A stretch of DNA of 64,000 bases, from contig CANXME010002420.1 of NCBI GenBank assembly GCA_948144175.1, positions 2,430,001 to 2,494,000 on the forward strand, read 5' to 3'. Both the position numbers and the translations under genes were made by a program. The stretch is from Closterium sp. NIES-65. Lineage: Eukaryota; Streptophyta; Zygnematophyceae; Desmidiales; Closteriaceae. This document shows positions 31,390-42,243 of this stretch, one piece after another (position 1 is the first letter of the stretch; each line of letters begins with the position of its first letter). The notes beneath the pieces are model-generated. The model saw only the letters and a program-made list of their open reading frames with translations, was not told the origin of the DNA and made no database searches.

Positions 31390-33279
31390 TGATCACAAGG
31401 CGGAAGTTCCTTGGTTAAGATATCAGCAGTGTTGGCCTCAAAGGCCACGTAAGCAAGCCACAGCTAACCGCGCTGCAGCAGCTCACGAGCAAGGAAGTAG
31501 CGAAGAGCAATGTGCTTCGTTCTGCGCTCCAGTCTGTGCTCCCGACACAAGGCCAGCATGGCCTTGTTGTCTACGTACAGAAATGGAGGAGAACGAGGCT
31601 GCTCTCCAAGGTCAGTCAGTAGGTAGGTGAGCCAGCGTAGCTCCTGTGCAGCCATGGCCCCTGCGTAGATCTCGGCCTCATAGCTGGAGCCGAGAACAGA
31701 AGACGAGCGGGTAGACCGCCACGAGACAGAGCCGGAACCAAGGCTGAAGGTGTAACCCTCTGACAACCGCTGCGTAGCCTGGTCGTCAGCCCAAGAAGCG
31801 TCTGCGTGCCCAGTGAGGACCACTGGACGTCGCCCTCCAAGAACTAGCCCCATGCCCGATGTACTGCACAAGTAGCGCAACACCCTCTTCGCTACAGCCA
31901 TGTGCTCTAGTCGGTGTCTCCCAGGAGCCACATAGCGTGCCAAGATGCTAAGAGGGTATGCTAGGTTAGGTCGTGTGCAGGTCATCAGGTACATGAGGCA
32001 GCCAACAAGCTCTGGTTGCGGGCCACTCGGCTCTACAGACTCATCCGAAGGCAAAGCTGAGAGCGAGTGGCGAGTAGGCAGAGGAGTGGCCTGAGGCAAG
32101 GAGAACGTGAAGCCGAAGCGCTGAAGGACCTGCTGCACCATGTGTGACTGAGTCAGGGTAGTGGGTGATCTGCAAGCCAACGTAGCTACGCAATTCACCC
32201 AGGTCTGTGCACGTGTGTCTCTTCTGCAGCTCGGACTTCACGTAGGCGAGTCCAGCAGTGTCAGCAGTGGCGAAGACCAAGTCGTCGACGTACACGAGGA
32301 TGTAGAACGGCGGCAAAGAGGTGTCGGTGCGCAGAAACAGCAACGGGTCTGCAGAAGAAGGAGCAAACCCAAGAGCCGCAAGTGTAGTCCTCGGTGTGTC
32401 GTGCCACTCACACGGCGCCTTGCGGAGACCGTAGACTGGCCGCCGGAGGCTCCACTAGGTACCAAGAGGGAACGACCCAGTGAAGCCAGGTGGGCGGCGC
32501 AGCTAGATCTCCTCGTGCAGGCTGCCTTGCAGGAAAGCTGTGCTGAAGTCAAGTGAGTGAAGCTCGTAGTCGCGCTGAGCGGCTATCTGCAGCAGCACCC
32601 GAAGAGTGGTCATCTTCGGGGTGGGAGAGAAGGTCAGAAAGTAGTCAACTCCCTGCCGCTGACTGAAGCCTCGAGCCACATAACGCGCCTTGAAGACAGG
32701 CGGAGAACCCCTGAAAATCCACATGCCACTGACGATGTTCGCCCTAGGTGGGGGAACCTCGTCGACGTAGGTGCCTGTGGACTTCCAAGAAGCCATCTCT
32801 GCGTCCATGGCTGACTTCCACTGTGAGTAGTAGGGACCCTTGATCGCCTCAGCGTACGATTGAGGAGTCGGGATGTCTGGTGCATCCGGATCTCCCTCAG
32901 GGGCAATCAGCGTGGACACGAGATGAGGCAAGGCAGCAGAAAAACACTGGAACTCCTCCTGCCTGTCCTCAAGGACGTCTGTGCTAAGAGCACACTCACC
33001 CCCGACGGACGGAGGACGGAGAGACTCAAACTCAGCAACAAGACTAGCAGCGTAGTCTAGACGACAGTGAGCATCAAAGTTGACAAGCTCAGCAACTAAG
33101 GCAGACGCAGCAGTGGACTCAAACGAAGGGTCAGTGATAACAGTAGCCAGGAGACGCGTAACAGTAGCACTGGCAGAACGAAGAGAGTCAGACTCCGGGT
33201 CAGCAAGAGTAGGAAGAGAGGACTCTGGAGGAGACGGCAACGAGGCACGCAAAGGAGCAGTGGAAGGACGCAGTGCCAT
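31390..33279 (-). pseudogene. Copia RT and RNase H of D1
   Basis: RT N-terminal half at 33279-32503: CALSTDVLEDRQEEFQCF, DAPDIPTPQSYAEAIKGPY, SQWKSAMDAEMASWKSTGTY, GFSQRQGVDYF, DYELHSLDFSTAFLQGSLHE. A stop replaces Trp in EEI-LRRPPG. After further frame changes the catalytic FYILVYVDDLVFATADTAG lies near 32270-32310. A frameshift around 32165-32200 precedes TLTQSHMVQQVLQRFGF and RNase H (YVDNKAMLALCREHRLERR). A stop near 31464 and the C-terminus ANTADILTKELPPCDHQRL follow. The usual stop after LLTS is lost (TGA to TGT), so reading extends to 31242. Inactive. Confidence 0.9.
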
Positions 33280-33289
33280 CTGGTGTGTG

Positions 33290-34265
33290 ACGGGGACCGC
33301 AGGAGGACGCGGACGCGGAGCACGACCACTAGTGCGAGCAGCACGAACAGGCGACGTAGGACGAGACCCAGGCTCACGACGCTCAGCAAGACCTCCAGTA
33401 GGACCAGTGTAGGGAGAAGGAGCAGGCAGGGGGGAGGCACGCTATAACTGTGACCGCGACTGGACAGACTGTGGACCGCGAGTGGACAGACTGTGAAGGG
33501 AGGAGCAGGATTAGTAGAGGGCTGGAGACCAAGAACCTGCTCAAGGAGCGGAACGAAGTATGGCCGCGGCCGCTTAGTGCCGCCAGAACTAGCAGGGACA
33601 GCACCAGTACCCCCAGCGGCAGCACTAGCGCCAGCAGTACCTCCAGCTCCAACAGCGCAAACTCCAGCTCCCTCAGAAGCACCAGCGCCAGCAGAACCAC
33701 CAGCGCCAACACCCCCAGCAGCTCCAGCTCTAGCAGCTCTAGTAGTACCAACTCCAGCAGGACCGTCAGCTCCAGCACCGCCAGCAGCTCCAGCTCCAGC
33801 TCCAGCAGCTCCAGCTCCAGTAGCACCCCCAGCAGGACTCCCAGTCCCAGCAGCTCCAGAGCCGCCAGGACGAGCACCTCCAGGACCAGCAGCAACAGTA
33901 GTACCTCTAGCTCCAGCAGCACGGCTCCAACGCCGGGCGAACCACTCGCGCAGCTCCTGCAGAGAGAGGGGCTCTCACCTCGACGAAACACCGCCAGAAG
34001 CCACACGAGTAGACCCAGCTCCCCCAGGCTCCGCACCCCCAGGCTTAGCACCCCCAGGCTCCGCACCCCCAGGCTCCGCACCCCCAGGCTCAGCACCCCC
34101 AGGCTCCGCACCCCCACGCTCAGCACCCCGAGACTCAGCACCCCCAGGCTCCGCACCCACAGACCCGGCACCGCAGGCGCAGCGCCCCTAGCAGCACGAG
34201 AGTCAACAGCTACCTTGACAGGCTCAACTGCGTCTACCTGGGACACACCTGACGGGGCAGGACCC
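33290..34265 (-). pseudogene. Repeat-rich integrase-RT linker of D1
   Basis: Minus-strand linker with SQVDAVEPVKVAVDS-type start, 15-bp repeats encoding GAEPG pentapeptides (about 33990-34175), one LREWF motif (LQELREWFARRW, about 33935-33965), a Gly/Ala-rich stretch made of gctggagct units (33600-33900) and the conserved end near the SRPRPYF-like block. Frame changes occur within it. The layout matches C1 and E1. Confidence 0.72.
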
Positions 34266-35750
34266 TGAGCAGGAGGGGGTCTGCCGGGCTAGGACCGGGC
34301 GCAAGGAAGAGCAGCGGCTGGGGGACGCGCAGTGCGGTAGGGGAAGAGACGGTAGTAAGGCACCGACTCGTCAAAGGTGACGTCCTGGGAGGACAAAACA
34401 CGGCGCGAGGTGGGGTGGTAGAACCGCCAGCCAGGCGCGTCAAGGGGGAAGCCAAGGAAGACGCACGGAACAGCACGAGGGGACAGCTTGTCCGAAGACA
34501 AGTCGCGGACAAACGCCCGAGATCCCCAGACCCGAAACGCAGACGCATCGCCAACCTTCCCCGTCCACCGCAAGGTGGGGGAGGTCTCTGGCAAGGAGAC
34601 CCGGGGCTGAAGGTTGAGCTGATGCGCCGCGTACTGAACCGCAAACGGCCACAGAAAATGGGGAGCAGCCGCATGGATCATGGACGTACAAGCGACGTCC
34701 ATGACCATGCCAATGCGGCGCTTTGCAATCCCATTTTTCTGGGAGAGGTCTGGCGGATGCCCTGTGCACGTCAGAAGGCTCCCAGACGGGCAGAGGAAAA
34801 CTCCCCTCCTTTGTCAGAGTGCAGACGCAGAACAGGAAAGTCTGAGCCAAAACTCTCTCTGAGCTGGAGACGAGCTGCGCGGATCCAGTCGATCAGCACC
34901 TCAGTGACGGAACCCTTGCTGCTCAAGGGGAACACTGTGGTGTAACGCGAGTAGTCGTCAACCACCAACAGGAATTAACGCTCGTGACCCTGTCCACGGA
35001 CGCGGGCAGGGCCCCACACGTCCATGTGAAGAGGCTGCAGAGGAGCCTCTGTCGGAGGAAACTCGGAGGAGTGAGGAGCGGCGCGCTGCCGCCCCTCGAC
35101 GCAGGGGACGCAGGTAGGGACCGGCCCCGGAGGTAGGGGAGGGAGGGATAGGGGAAAACAGAGACAAGGACAAGGGAGGCCATGCCTCGGAGACGAGGCA
35201 GGGAGGGGTGACCAAGGCGGTGGTTCCAAAGGAGAGTCTGGTGGGACAGGAGACGACACGAGCAGGGCGCAGACTCAGGACCAGACCTGGACGCAGCAGC
35301 AAACACCTGACCCGACGCAGCTACCTGACCAGACTCAAGAACAGGAGGAAACTCATTGGTTAGTGTGTACAGGCTCGACCCCGGCTGACGGGTAAACGTG
35401 GCCAAGTGTCGGCCCGTCCGAGCACACGTACAGTGGGTCACCCGCTGACTCGCAGGTGTGAACTAGTCAACCCCCCGACCCTATAGATCAGCTCCACTCA
35501 CCAAGTTCGTAGAGAACGAGTGGAGGTATAGACCTGACAGAGTGCCAGAGGGGGCTGCCGGACATGGTAAGACAGTGGAGAAGCTAGCAAGGACAGGACC
35601 CCCAGAGGGGTCCGCCAGGGAGTCCGCAACCGGCCGACTAAGCGGCGTAAGCGGTGTGCGGTCTCGAGAGGAGCGGGAAGCACCCGAGTCAAGGGTGAAG
35701 GTGTGCAAGGCCTGAGTCGACGAAGTACCTGAGAGAGCAGACTCACCAGC
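34266..35750 (-). pseudogene. Copia protease, pre-integrase and integrase of D1
   Basis: Protease at 35708-35481: HTFTLDSGASR with DSGA active site, out of frame with gag. GAG-pre-integrase: LLWNHRLGHPSLPRLRGM (about 35240) and CVPCVEGRQRAAPH. Integrase core: LHMDVWGPARVRGQGHER, then an in-frame stop where other copies have Tyr (34975), VVDDYSRYTTVF, VLRLHSDKGGEFSS. The Glu region is scrambled by indels near 34740-34800. The C-terminal region AAPHFLWPFAVQYAAHQLNL and ESVPYYRLFPYRTA is in a third frame (34708-34289). Confidence 0.87.
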
Positions 35751-35800
35751 ACCTGGGGCAGCAGACGCACTAGCACCTGGAGAAGCAGCCTCACCAGCAC

Positions 35801-37186
35801 CTAGAGCAGCAGCCTCAATGCCCAGGTCAGGCGGAACACACAGGTAACAGTCAGAGCATACATGGCACCAAGAATATCATCATAGTCAAGATCAAAGATA
35901 GCAACCCCCGCCCTAGACAGCTCTCCCCAGCAAGGGATCTCTGAGGAGTCAGGGAACTGATGACGCCAAGCGTCCGTCAGGCAGCCGAAGCAGCGCTGGG
36001 TGGAGTGCGGGCCTCCGCACTGCTCACCAGCGCGGTCGCCTGTATGAAGGACGTAGGTGCAGGGACCAGTACCCCCACCCCGCTGATGCGCAGCGTACCA
36101 CTCACGAAGCTGCTGAGGGGACAGGGTCTCACGACCGCGCTGCTGCTGCTGGCGTGGACCACCACCGGAGGCACTCCTCTGCGCAGAGCCGTGACCAGCT
36201 CCACCGCCACCTCCGCCACCTCCGCCGCCTCCGCTACCGCCTCCGCCTCCGCTCCCTCCGCCACAACCGCCGCCTCCTCCGCCTCCATTGCTGCCACCGA
36301 CACCTCCACCCCCACCAGCAGTCCCACCACCACCCCCACCCCCTCCACTGCCTCCACCACCACCTCCACTGCCCCCACGGGCCCCCCCAACGCCCTTGCC
36401 CCCCTTGCCCTTGCCGGTGCGGCGTCTCCCGCTAGGGACAGAGGCAGCGCCGACCGACTCGAAACCAACGAGGTCGGCCGCAGCAGCAGAAGCAACAGAG
36501 GGCAAGAGGGGGTAGGGAGAACACCCCTCAAAGACGGGGGTGCGGTGTTCACCACGAGAGGCTCCTACAGCGAGTATGCTCTTCTCTGCTGCTAGGAGGC
36601 GCTCCTCGAGGAGGTTAACAGTGAGTGTGGTGGGGCAAACTGAGAGGAAGTGGTCCCTGACTAAGCGAAGGGAGTCAGGGAGCCGGGTGACTATGTAGTA
36701 GAGGGTGATGTACATGGGGGGGGGGTTCTTGGCACAGAATTCAGCAGGAAGGGCACCGTGGTAGCGAGTGTCACTAGTGCGAAGGTGCGTAATGAGGTCA
36801 GCGACTGTGGGAAATGCAGCAAGTTCACGGAACAGGTACGGCAGCATGAGGCGGCTAAGCGCAGCAGTGGTAGGGGAAGAGTAGCGTGCAATTACAGCGT
36901 CGTACAAGGTTTGAGCACTCTAGTACTGGCTAAAGTGCGCACGCTTAGTGGTCGGTAAGTGGGGACGCACAGCAAGGCGTGCAGCGACATCGCGTGTGGC
37001 CCAGTGTGAGCGAACAGTGCTGTCAGCTGTAGCAGGTGGGACAGGAGAGACACCAGAGGTGAGATCGAACAGTGAGAGTCCGTCCGCCCTATCGCACTGT
37101 AAGAACAGCTGGAGATCATCGACCCAGACCTCAAAATCAATAGCACGACCCTCAGTATCAAAGGTAAGGACACTGGGGGTAGCCAT
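35801..37186 (-). pseudogene. Copia gag of D1
   Basis: ATG 37186 opens MATPSVLTFDTEGRAIDFEV, with the UBN2-type core SHWATRDVAARLAVRPHLP. A TAG at 36920-36922 replaces the Lys of HFSQYKSAQ in B1. The same frame then continues for 369 codons: YDAVIARYSSPTTA, YITLYYIVTRLPDSLR, a Gly-rich tract (about 36155-36420), SPQQLREWYAAHQ, and the Cys/His block CTYVLHTGDRAGEQCGG-H-QRCFGC. It ends with DLDYDDILGAMYALTV, where a frameshift separates it from protease. A single stop plus one frameshift make this one of the better-preserved Gags. Confidence 0.88.
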
Positions 37187-38163
37187 AACTGCAGTGGCCT
37201 ATTAGGGAGTGAGCTTACTAGTCCAATGAAGTAGGGCCGGGGCGCGCCGGAAGAAAGGGCGGCTCGGCGGCTCGGCTGCTGGGCGGCTTGGCGGCTGGAC
37301 GGCTCGGCGGCTCGGCTGCTGGGCGGCTCGGCGGCTCGGCTGCTGGGCGGCTCGGCGGTTCGGCTGCTGGGCGGCTCGGCGGCTCGGCTGCTGGGCGGCT
37401 CGGCGGCTCTGCTGCTGGGCGGCGCGGAAGGGGCCGGTAGAGACGGCGACGGGGCGTTAAGGGTGGCGGCGAGGCCGCTAAGGGCGGCGACAGGGCTGCG
37501 AGGGTCGGCGGCGGGGCCGGTAGGGTCGGCGACGGGGCCGCTTAGGGTCGGCGACGGGGCCGGGAAGGTCGGCGACAGGGCTGCCTAGGGCGGCGACGGG
37601 GCCGCTGAGGGCGGTGACGGGGCCGCAAGGGCGGCGATGGGGCCGCAAGGGTCAGCGACGAGGCCGACACGGGTCGGCGACGTGGCCGACAGGGCGGCGA
37701 CGGGGCCGCACGGGTCGGCGACGGGGCCGATAGGGCGGCTACGGGGCCGCTAGGGCGGCGACAGGGCCGCTTAGGGCGGCGACGAGGCCGCAAGGGTCGG
37801 CGACGGGGCCGACAGGGCGGCGATGGGGCCGCAAGGGTCGGCGACGGGGCCGATAGGGCGGCGACGGGGCCGCAAGGGTCGGCGACAGGGCCGGCAGGGC
37901 GGCGACTGGGCCGCAAGGGTCGGCGACGGGGCCGATAGGGCGGCGACGGGGCCGCTAGGGTCGGCTTCGGGGCCGGCAGGGCGGCGATGGGGCTGTGAGA
38001 GGGGGCCGCTAGGGGCCTGGGAAGGGCGGGACGGGCCGCTAAGGGCTAGGACGCGACGGTAGGTAGGGCACACGGGGCGCGACTCGGGCAAAAGAAAAGC
38101 GCGCTCCGGGCAGGGAAAAGAAATCGTGGTGGGCCCTTAGTAAGCGTTCCCACTAGGGAACCT
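37187..38163 (-). repeat. D1 leader with two tandem-repeat blocks
   Basis: At about 37255-37430 a 24-bp repeat (plus sense ctcggcggctcggctgctgggcgg), some six to seven copies. At about 37440-38000 a different GC-rich repeat based on gacggggccgcaagggtcggc. It lies between PBS and gag ATG on the minus strand, so it is the RNA leader. No domain in the open frames. Confidence 0.78.
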
Positions 38164-38175
38164 GCTCTGATACCA
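38164..38175 (-). other. Primer-binding site of D1
   Basis: TGGTATCAGAGC on the minus strand, directly adjacent to the 5' LTR at 38176. Confidence 0.9.
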
Positions 38176-38304
38176 TGTGAGAACCTGAGGAAGGAATGAT
38201 GCATTGAGCAACATGAGGAGTACAAGTAGGAAACCTAAAGTGTTGTACCCCATATTGACTACCCCACTACAGCCTAAACAGACTATAGCACATATAGTTC
38301 GACA
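38176..38304 (-). repeat. 5' LTR of D1
   Basis: 129 bp, near-identical to 30966-31095, TGTCGAACTATATG...GGTTCTCACA on the minus strand. Confidence 0.92.
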
Positions 38305-38427
38305 GCGGGGACAGACCTGTGGAGCAAGGAGTTCAACGCATGGCTAATCATTCTTGATTTGTATTATATAGATTCAATTGCCGTTATGTCGTTATCCCGA
38401 AATGTTATTGAAGACTCGACACAAAAC

Positions 38428-39930
38428 TGTCAGAATGTTATCTTATGCTCTCGCCTGTAGTGGGGTGCTCTATAGCGAGTACAACCCTTCTAGGGTTTGC
38501 TATTTGTATCCTCATCCTTGCTAGTGCAACCCTCTTCTTTCTTCTAAACTTTAACATGCTATCTGAGAAGGTCGATCCCCTTGGATCGATCCTATGGGTG
38601 GGCTCACCACCTCGTTGCTTCCGCTGCAACTACTACTGCTACTCTCTGTGCCGCACGTCCCGTGGCGTGCGGCAGTTTTTCTTCCCGCCGTGCGCCCCGA
38701 GGTGCGCGGCGGTTTTTCTGCCCGCCGTGCGCCCCGAGGCGCGTGGCGGTTCTCTGCCCGCTGTGCGCCCCGAGGCGTGCGGCGGGCTTCTACCCCGTCA
38801 TTTGGCGCGTCGCCCTCTGGAGGCGCCGCGACGGGCGACGGGGACCCGCGCGTCGCCCCCCGTCGCCCGTCGTGGCCTGCACGCGGCCCGTGCAAGCAGC
38901 GCGCGGCCCGTACGGGCTGCGCCAGGCCCGCGTGCGGCCCGTACGGGCTGCGCCAGGCCCGCGCGCGACCCGTACGAGCGGCGCCAGGCCCGCGCGCGGC
39001 CTGTACAGACGGCGCCAGGCCCGCGCGCGGCTTGGGCCGCCTGCGCGCGGCTCGGGCGTCTGTACCAGGCCCGTGGTGGGCCCGTTCCTCGCTGCCCCTG
39101 CCCTCCCCGCTGTCCCCCCGTGCTTCTACTGGCGCCCCACCCCTCCTACTCCCCATTCTCCTGAACTAGGGTTTGGGGGTGAGGGGTATGGGGGTGACCT
39201 CACTGTGTGCCGTTCCCTGCTCCTCCTCCTCCTCCGTCTCCCTGTGCTGCATCTGTCGCTGAGGGGGGGTGGACGTGTTGGAGCCGGTGGAGTGGTACTA
39301 AGGGGGGGTGAAGGGGGAGTGGAGCCAGCGGTGTAGCAGCGGGTGTGTGCCAGGGGGAGTGGGACAGTTTGGGGAAGTTGAATGGAGGTTGCCGTCATGT
39401 TGCCAGCAGCACCTGTAGTCCGGGGAGTAGCTCCGGTAGCCCAGTCGTAGCCAGCTGTGCCAGTCGCCCGTGGGTCCGTTGCTCGTCTGCCGCTACTTTA
39501 GCCGCGGGGCCAGTTACTCCAGTAGTCCGGAGCGTTGTTCCGGTAGCCGCTGTGCCAGTGTGCCTCCTGTTGCCCGTGTGTCTGCAGCTTCAGCCGTCGC
39601 CTCCTATCTCCTGTCCTCTCACTCTCTCTCCTCCTCCTCACTTGCCCGTTGTGACTACCACTAGCTTTGCTCATAATTGTGAACTTTAAACTATTGCGTC
39701 TTGAACTTGTGCTCAGAATGTGTGGTGACATTGTGATCCACCCTGAGCTTGTACTGCTTTGCTTGCTCTACTGATTACACCCCACTTTGGCTATGGGGGT
39801 GTGTCAGAATGTTATCTTATGCTCTAGCCTGTAGTTGGGGTGCTCTATAGCGAGTACAACCCTTCTAGGGTTTGCTGTTTGTATCCTCATCCTTCTAGTG
39901 CAACCCTCTTCTTTCTTCTAAACTTTAACA
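38428..39930 (+). mobile_element. H1: 1.5-kb non-autonomous LTR element
   Basis: LTRs of 129 bp each (38428-38556, 39802-39930; TGTCAGAATG...CTTTAACA), a PBS-like tgctatctgagaagg at 38557, a GC-rich interior with 31-bp repeats (about 38935-39030), and a purine tract tatgggggtg before the 3' LTR. A perfect target duplication AAAAC lies at 38423-38427 and 39931-39935. There is no Gag or Pol similarity, but the last ~100 bp (gtgatccaccctgagcttg..) match the tails of C1, D1 and E1. A 239-codon open frame starting in the LTR (38445-39164) is also open in H2 and H3. Confidence 0.94.
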
Positions 39931-40005
39931 AAAACATCCTAGATTGTGCATCAGGATTGGTCGCCGCGCGCGGCACAGCGCGCCTAAGCTTAGGCGCCTA
40001 AGCCT

Positions 40006-40223
40006 TGTTACAGTACTAGCTTAAGAGGTAGTTGAGATTTAAGGCGGCCTAGGCTTAGTAGCCTAGGCCAAGAGGAAGTCGAGAGGTTTGTGCCAAGGAG
40101 AAAAGTGATGCAATATGAGAAACAAGTACAAGTTATAGTTCAGGAAGGGTGCACCACCAAGCAAGAACAAATATATGACTACACTACAGCTAGAACTGAA
40201 TGCAGTTATATATAATTCTGACA
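40006..40223. mobile_element. Solo LTR (218 bp) with AGCCT duplication
   Basis: TGTTACAGTACTAG...TAATTCTGACA, flanked by AGCCT at 40001-40005 and 40224-40228. It is related to the F1 LTR through the hairpin segment cctaggcttagtagcctagg and the block gtgcaccaccaa. Probable orientation is minus, by comparison with F1. Confidence 0.88.
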
Positions 40224-40462
40224 AGCCTAAGCGCCTAAGCCTAAGCACCACAGTTGCGTGGTGCAGTGAGGCGCGACGCGGCTACTATTGTGCTAGAGTG
40301 CAGGGAGAAATTAAAGTTGAACAAGGCGAGAGGCGGGAGGGGGTCTACTCAAGTCGTGGCATGGAGCTTGTGGTGGTTGTGTACAGTGAACAAGAAATAC
40401 AAATTTCACCTTCAACATTTGGCTTTCGTTGTGTTTTGCAAACGAGTCATTTCTAAGCGAGT

Positions 40463-41027
40463 TGTCAGAATGTTATTGTCTAGCCTGTAGTGGGGTGCTC
40501 TATAGCGGGTACAACCCAACTAGGGTTTGCTATATGTATCCCAACTGCTGCTAGTGAAACCCCTCTTTTGCGTAAACTTCTCTTGCCTAGCTAGGGCTTA
40601 CCTAGCTATGGCTCCTAACTCTGTTCATCATCTCAACATGCTATCAGAGCGGTTACGCTCTTTGCCTGTGGGCCCACCTACCTGCTTCCGCTGCTTCTCT
40701 GTCTGTTGCTCGCCCCGTGGCGTGCGACGCCTCCTTTTTTTTAAGGGATTTTCTGCCTGCCGTGCGCCCCAAGGCGCGCGGCGGTTTCGCGCCCTGGAGA
40801 GCCTGCGGGCGCACCGCCTGTCCGTCGCGGCGCCCTGGGGAGCACGCGCGGCCCCCTGCCCAGCTCGTCGCGCCGCTCTGGGGAGCACGCGCGGCCCCGC
40901 CCTGCTCGTCGCGACGCCCTGGGGAGCTGCGCGTGCCCCCTGCCTGTCCTTCGCGGCGCCCTGGGGAGCCACGCCCGCCCCCTGCCCGTCCGTCGCGGCG
41001 CCCAGGGGAGCCGCGCGCAGCCACCCC

Positions 41028-41062
<35 letters not shown>

Positions 41063-42004
41063 CCCTGCCCGTCCGTCGCGGCGCCCTGGGGAGCCGCACC
41101 CGCCCCCTGCCCGTCCGTCGCGGCGCCCTGGGGAGCCGCGCGCGCCACTCCCCCGCCCCGCCCATCCGTTTTGGCGCCCTGGGGGTCGTGCGCCGTCCCT
41201 CCCCTCGCCGTCCCCCACGCTCTTGCCCCTATCCCACCCGATTTAGGGTTTTGGGGGTGAGGGGTGTGGGGGTGGCGGTTGTGGGGGTGTCGGTTGTGTG
41301 CGCCGTCCCCTACTCCTCCTCCTCCTTCGTCTCCCACTGCTGCACCTGTCGCTGAGGGGGGTGGATGTGTGGGAGCCTGGGGTTTAGGGTTTAAGGGGGG
41401 TGCCGTGGGAGTGGAGCTAGGGTTTGAGCAGGGGGTGTATGCCGAGGGTGTGGGGCAATTGGAGGAGGTTGTGTGAAGGTAGCTGTCGTGTCGCCTGCAG
41501 CGCCTGTAGTCCGTCGCCCTTGCTTCGGTAGCCAGTGAGCCTGCTGCACCAGTCGCCAGTGGGTCCGTTGCTCCTGTCGCTCGTCTATAGCCGCGGAGCC
41601 AGTCACTCCAGTAGTCCGTCGCCCTTGCTTTGGTAGCCACTGAGTTAGCCGCTCGATTGCCCGTGCCTCTGCAGCTTCATTCGTTGCCTCCCATCTTCTC
41701 TCCATCCACAGTTCCTCCTCCTCACTTGCCCGCTGTGATTAACTCTAGCTTTGCTTACTATTGTGAACTCCTGCTCTATGCCTGCTTGCTCATTGTGCTG
41801 ATTACACCCCACTTTGGCTATGGGGGTGTGTCAGAATGTTATTGTCTAGCCTGTAGTGGGGTGCTCTATAGCGGGTACAGCCCAACTAGGGTTTGCTATA
41901 TGTATCCCAACTGCTGCTAGTAAAACCCCTCTTTTGCCTAAACTTCTCTTGCCTAGCTAGGGCTTACCTAGCTATGGCTCCTAACTCTGTTCATCATCTC
42001 AACA
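40463..42004 (+). mobile_element. H2: 1.54-kb non-autonomous LTR element
   Basis: LTRs of 176 bp each (40463-40638, 41829-42004; TGTCAGAATG...CATCTCAACA), PBS-like tgctatcagagc at 40639-40650, and a purine tract tatgggggtg. A perfect duplication CGAGT lies at 40458-40462 and 42005-42009. The interior is GC-rich with ~45-bp repeats (ccgtccgtcgcggcgccc.., 40810-41140) and a 33-C run (41029-41061). Its LTR is about 47 bp longer than in H1 and H3 because of an extra cttgcctagctaggg-type segment. A 239-codon open frame spans 40527-41246. Confidence 0.94.
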
Positions 42005-42243
42005 CGAGTATCGCTTGTGTAGTGGCTCCGTGGGCACCATCGTAGGTTTGGAGCTAGGGCAGGGGTGGAGTTTCTAGGAGTCTGGTTATGTGGCAGTTCT
42101 TGCTTATATTGGTTTCGCTAGGTTTGCGGAAGTTGCGGTCAAAAATATTTTATGCTGAGGTGTCAAGAAGTTGATGTGCTCTCGCAACTCCCTTTGCTGG
42201 CTGGGAACCATGTTCGGACAGCTGAAATTGCAAAGAATCTGTT

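Larger units (their letters stand above)
30966..38304 (-). mobile_element. D1: complete but decayed copia retrotransposon (7.34 kb)
   Basis: LTRs of 130 bp (30966-31095) and 129 bp (38176-38304), minus-strand PBS TGGTATCAGAGC at 38164-38175 abutting the 5' LTR, a 1-kb repetitive leader, gag, protease, integrase, linker, RT, RNase H, tail and purine tract. Flanking 5-mers are gcagg (left) and gcggg (right), 4 of 5 matching, consistent with an aged target duplication. Multiple frameshifts and stops. Confidence 0.93.

Noticed and set aside
34234..34268. Host gene encoding a Ser/Thr-rich protein at 33450-34268 (+)
   Set aside because: It is the complement of the D1 linker repeats; the minus strand carries the copia polyprotein.
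40224..40462. DNA transposon suggested by repeated cctaag and short palindromes
   Set aside because: The short cgcctaag repeats do not form paired terminal repeats with a target duplication; they only surround the solo LTR insertion site.
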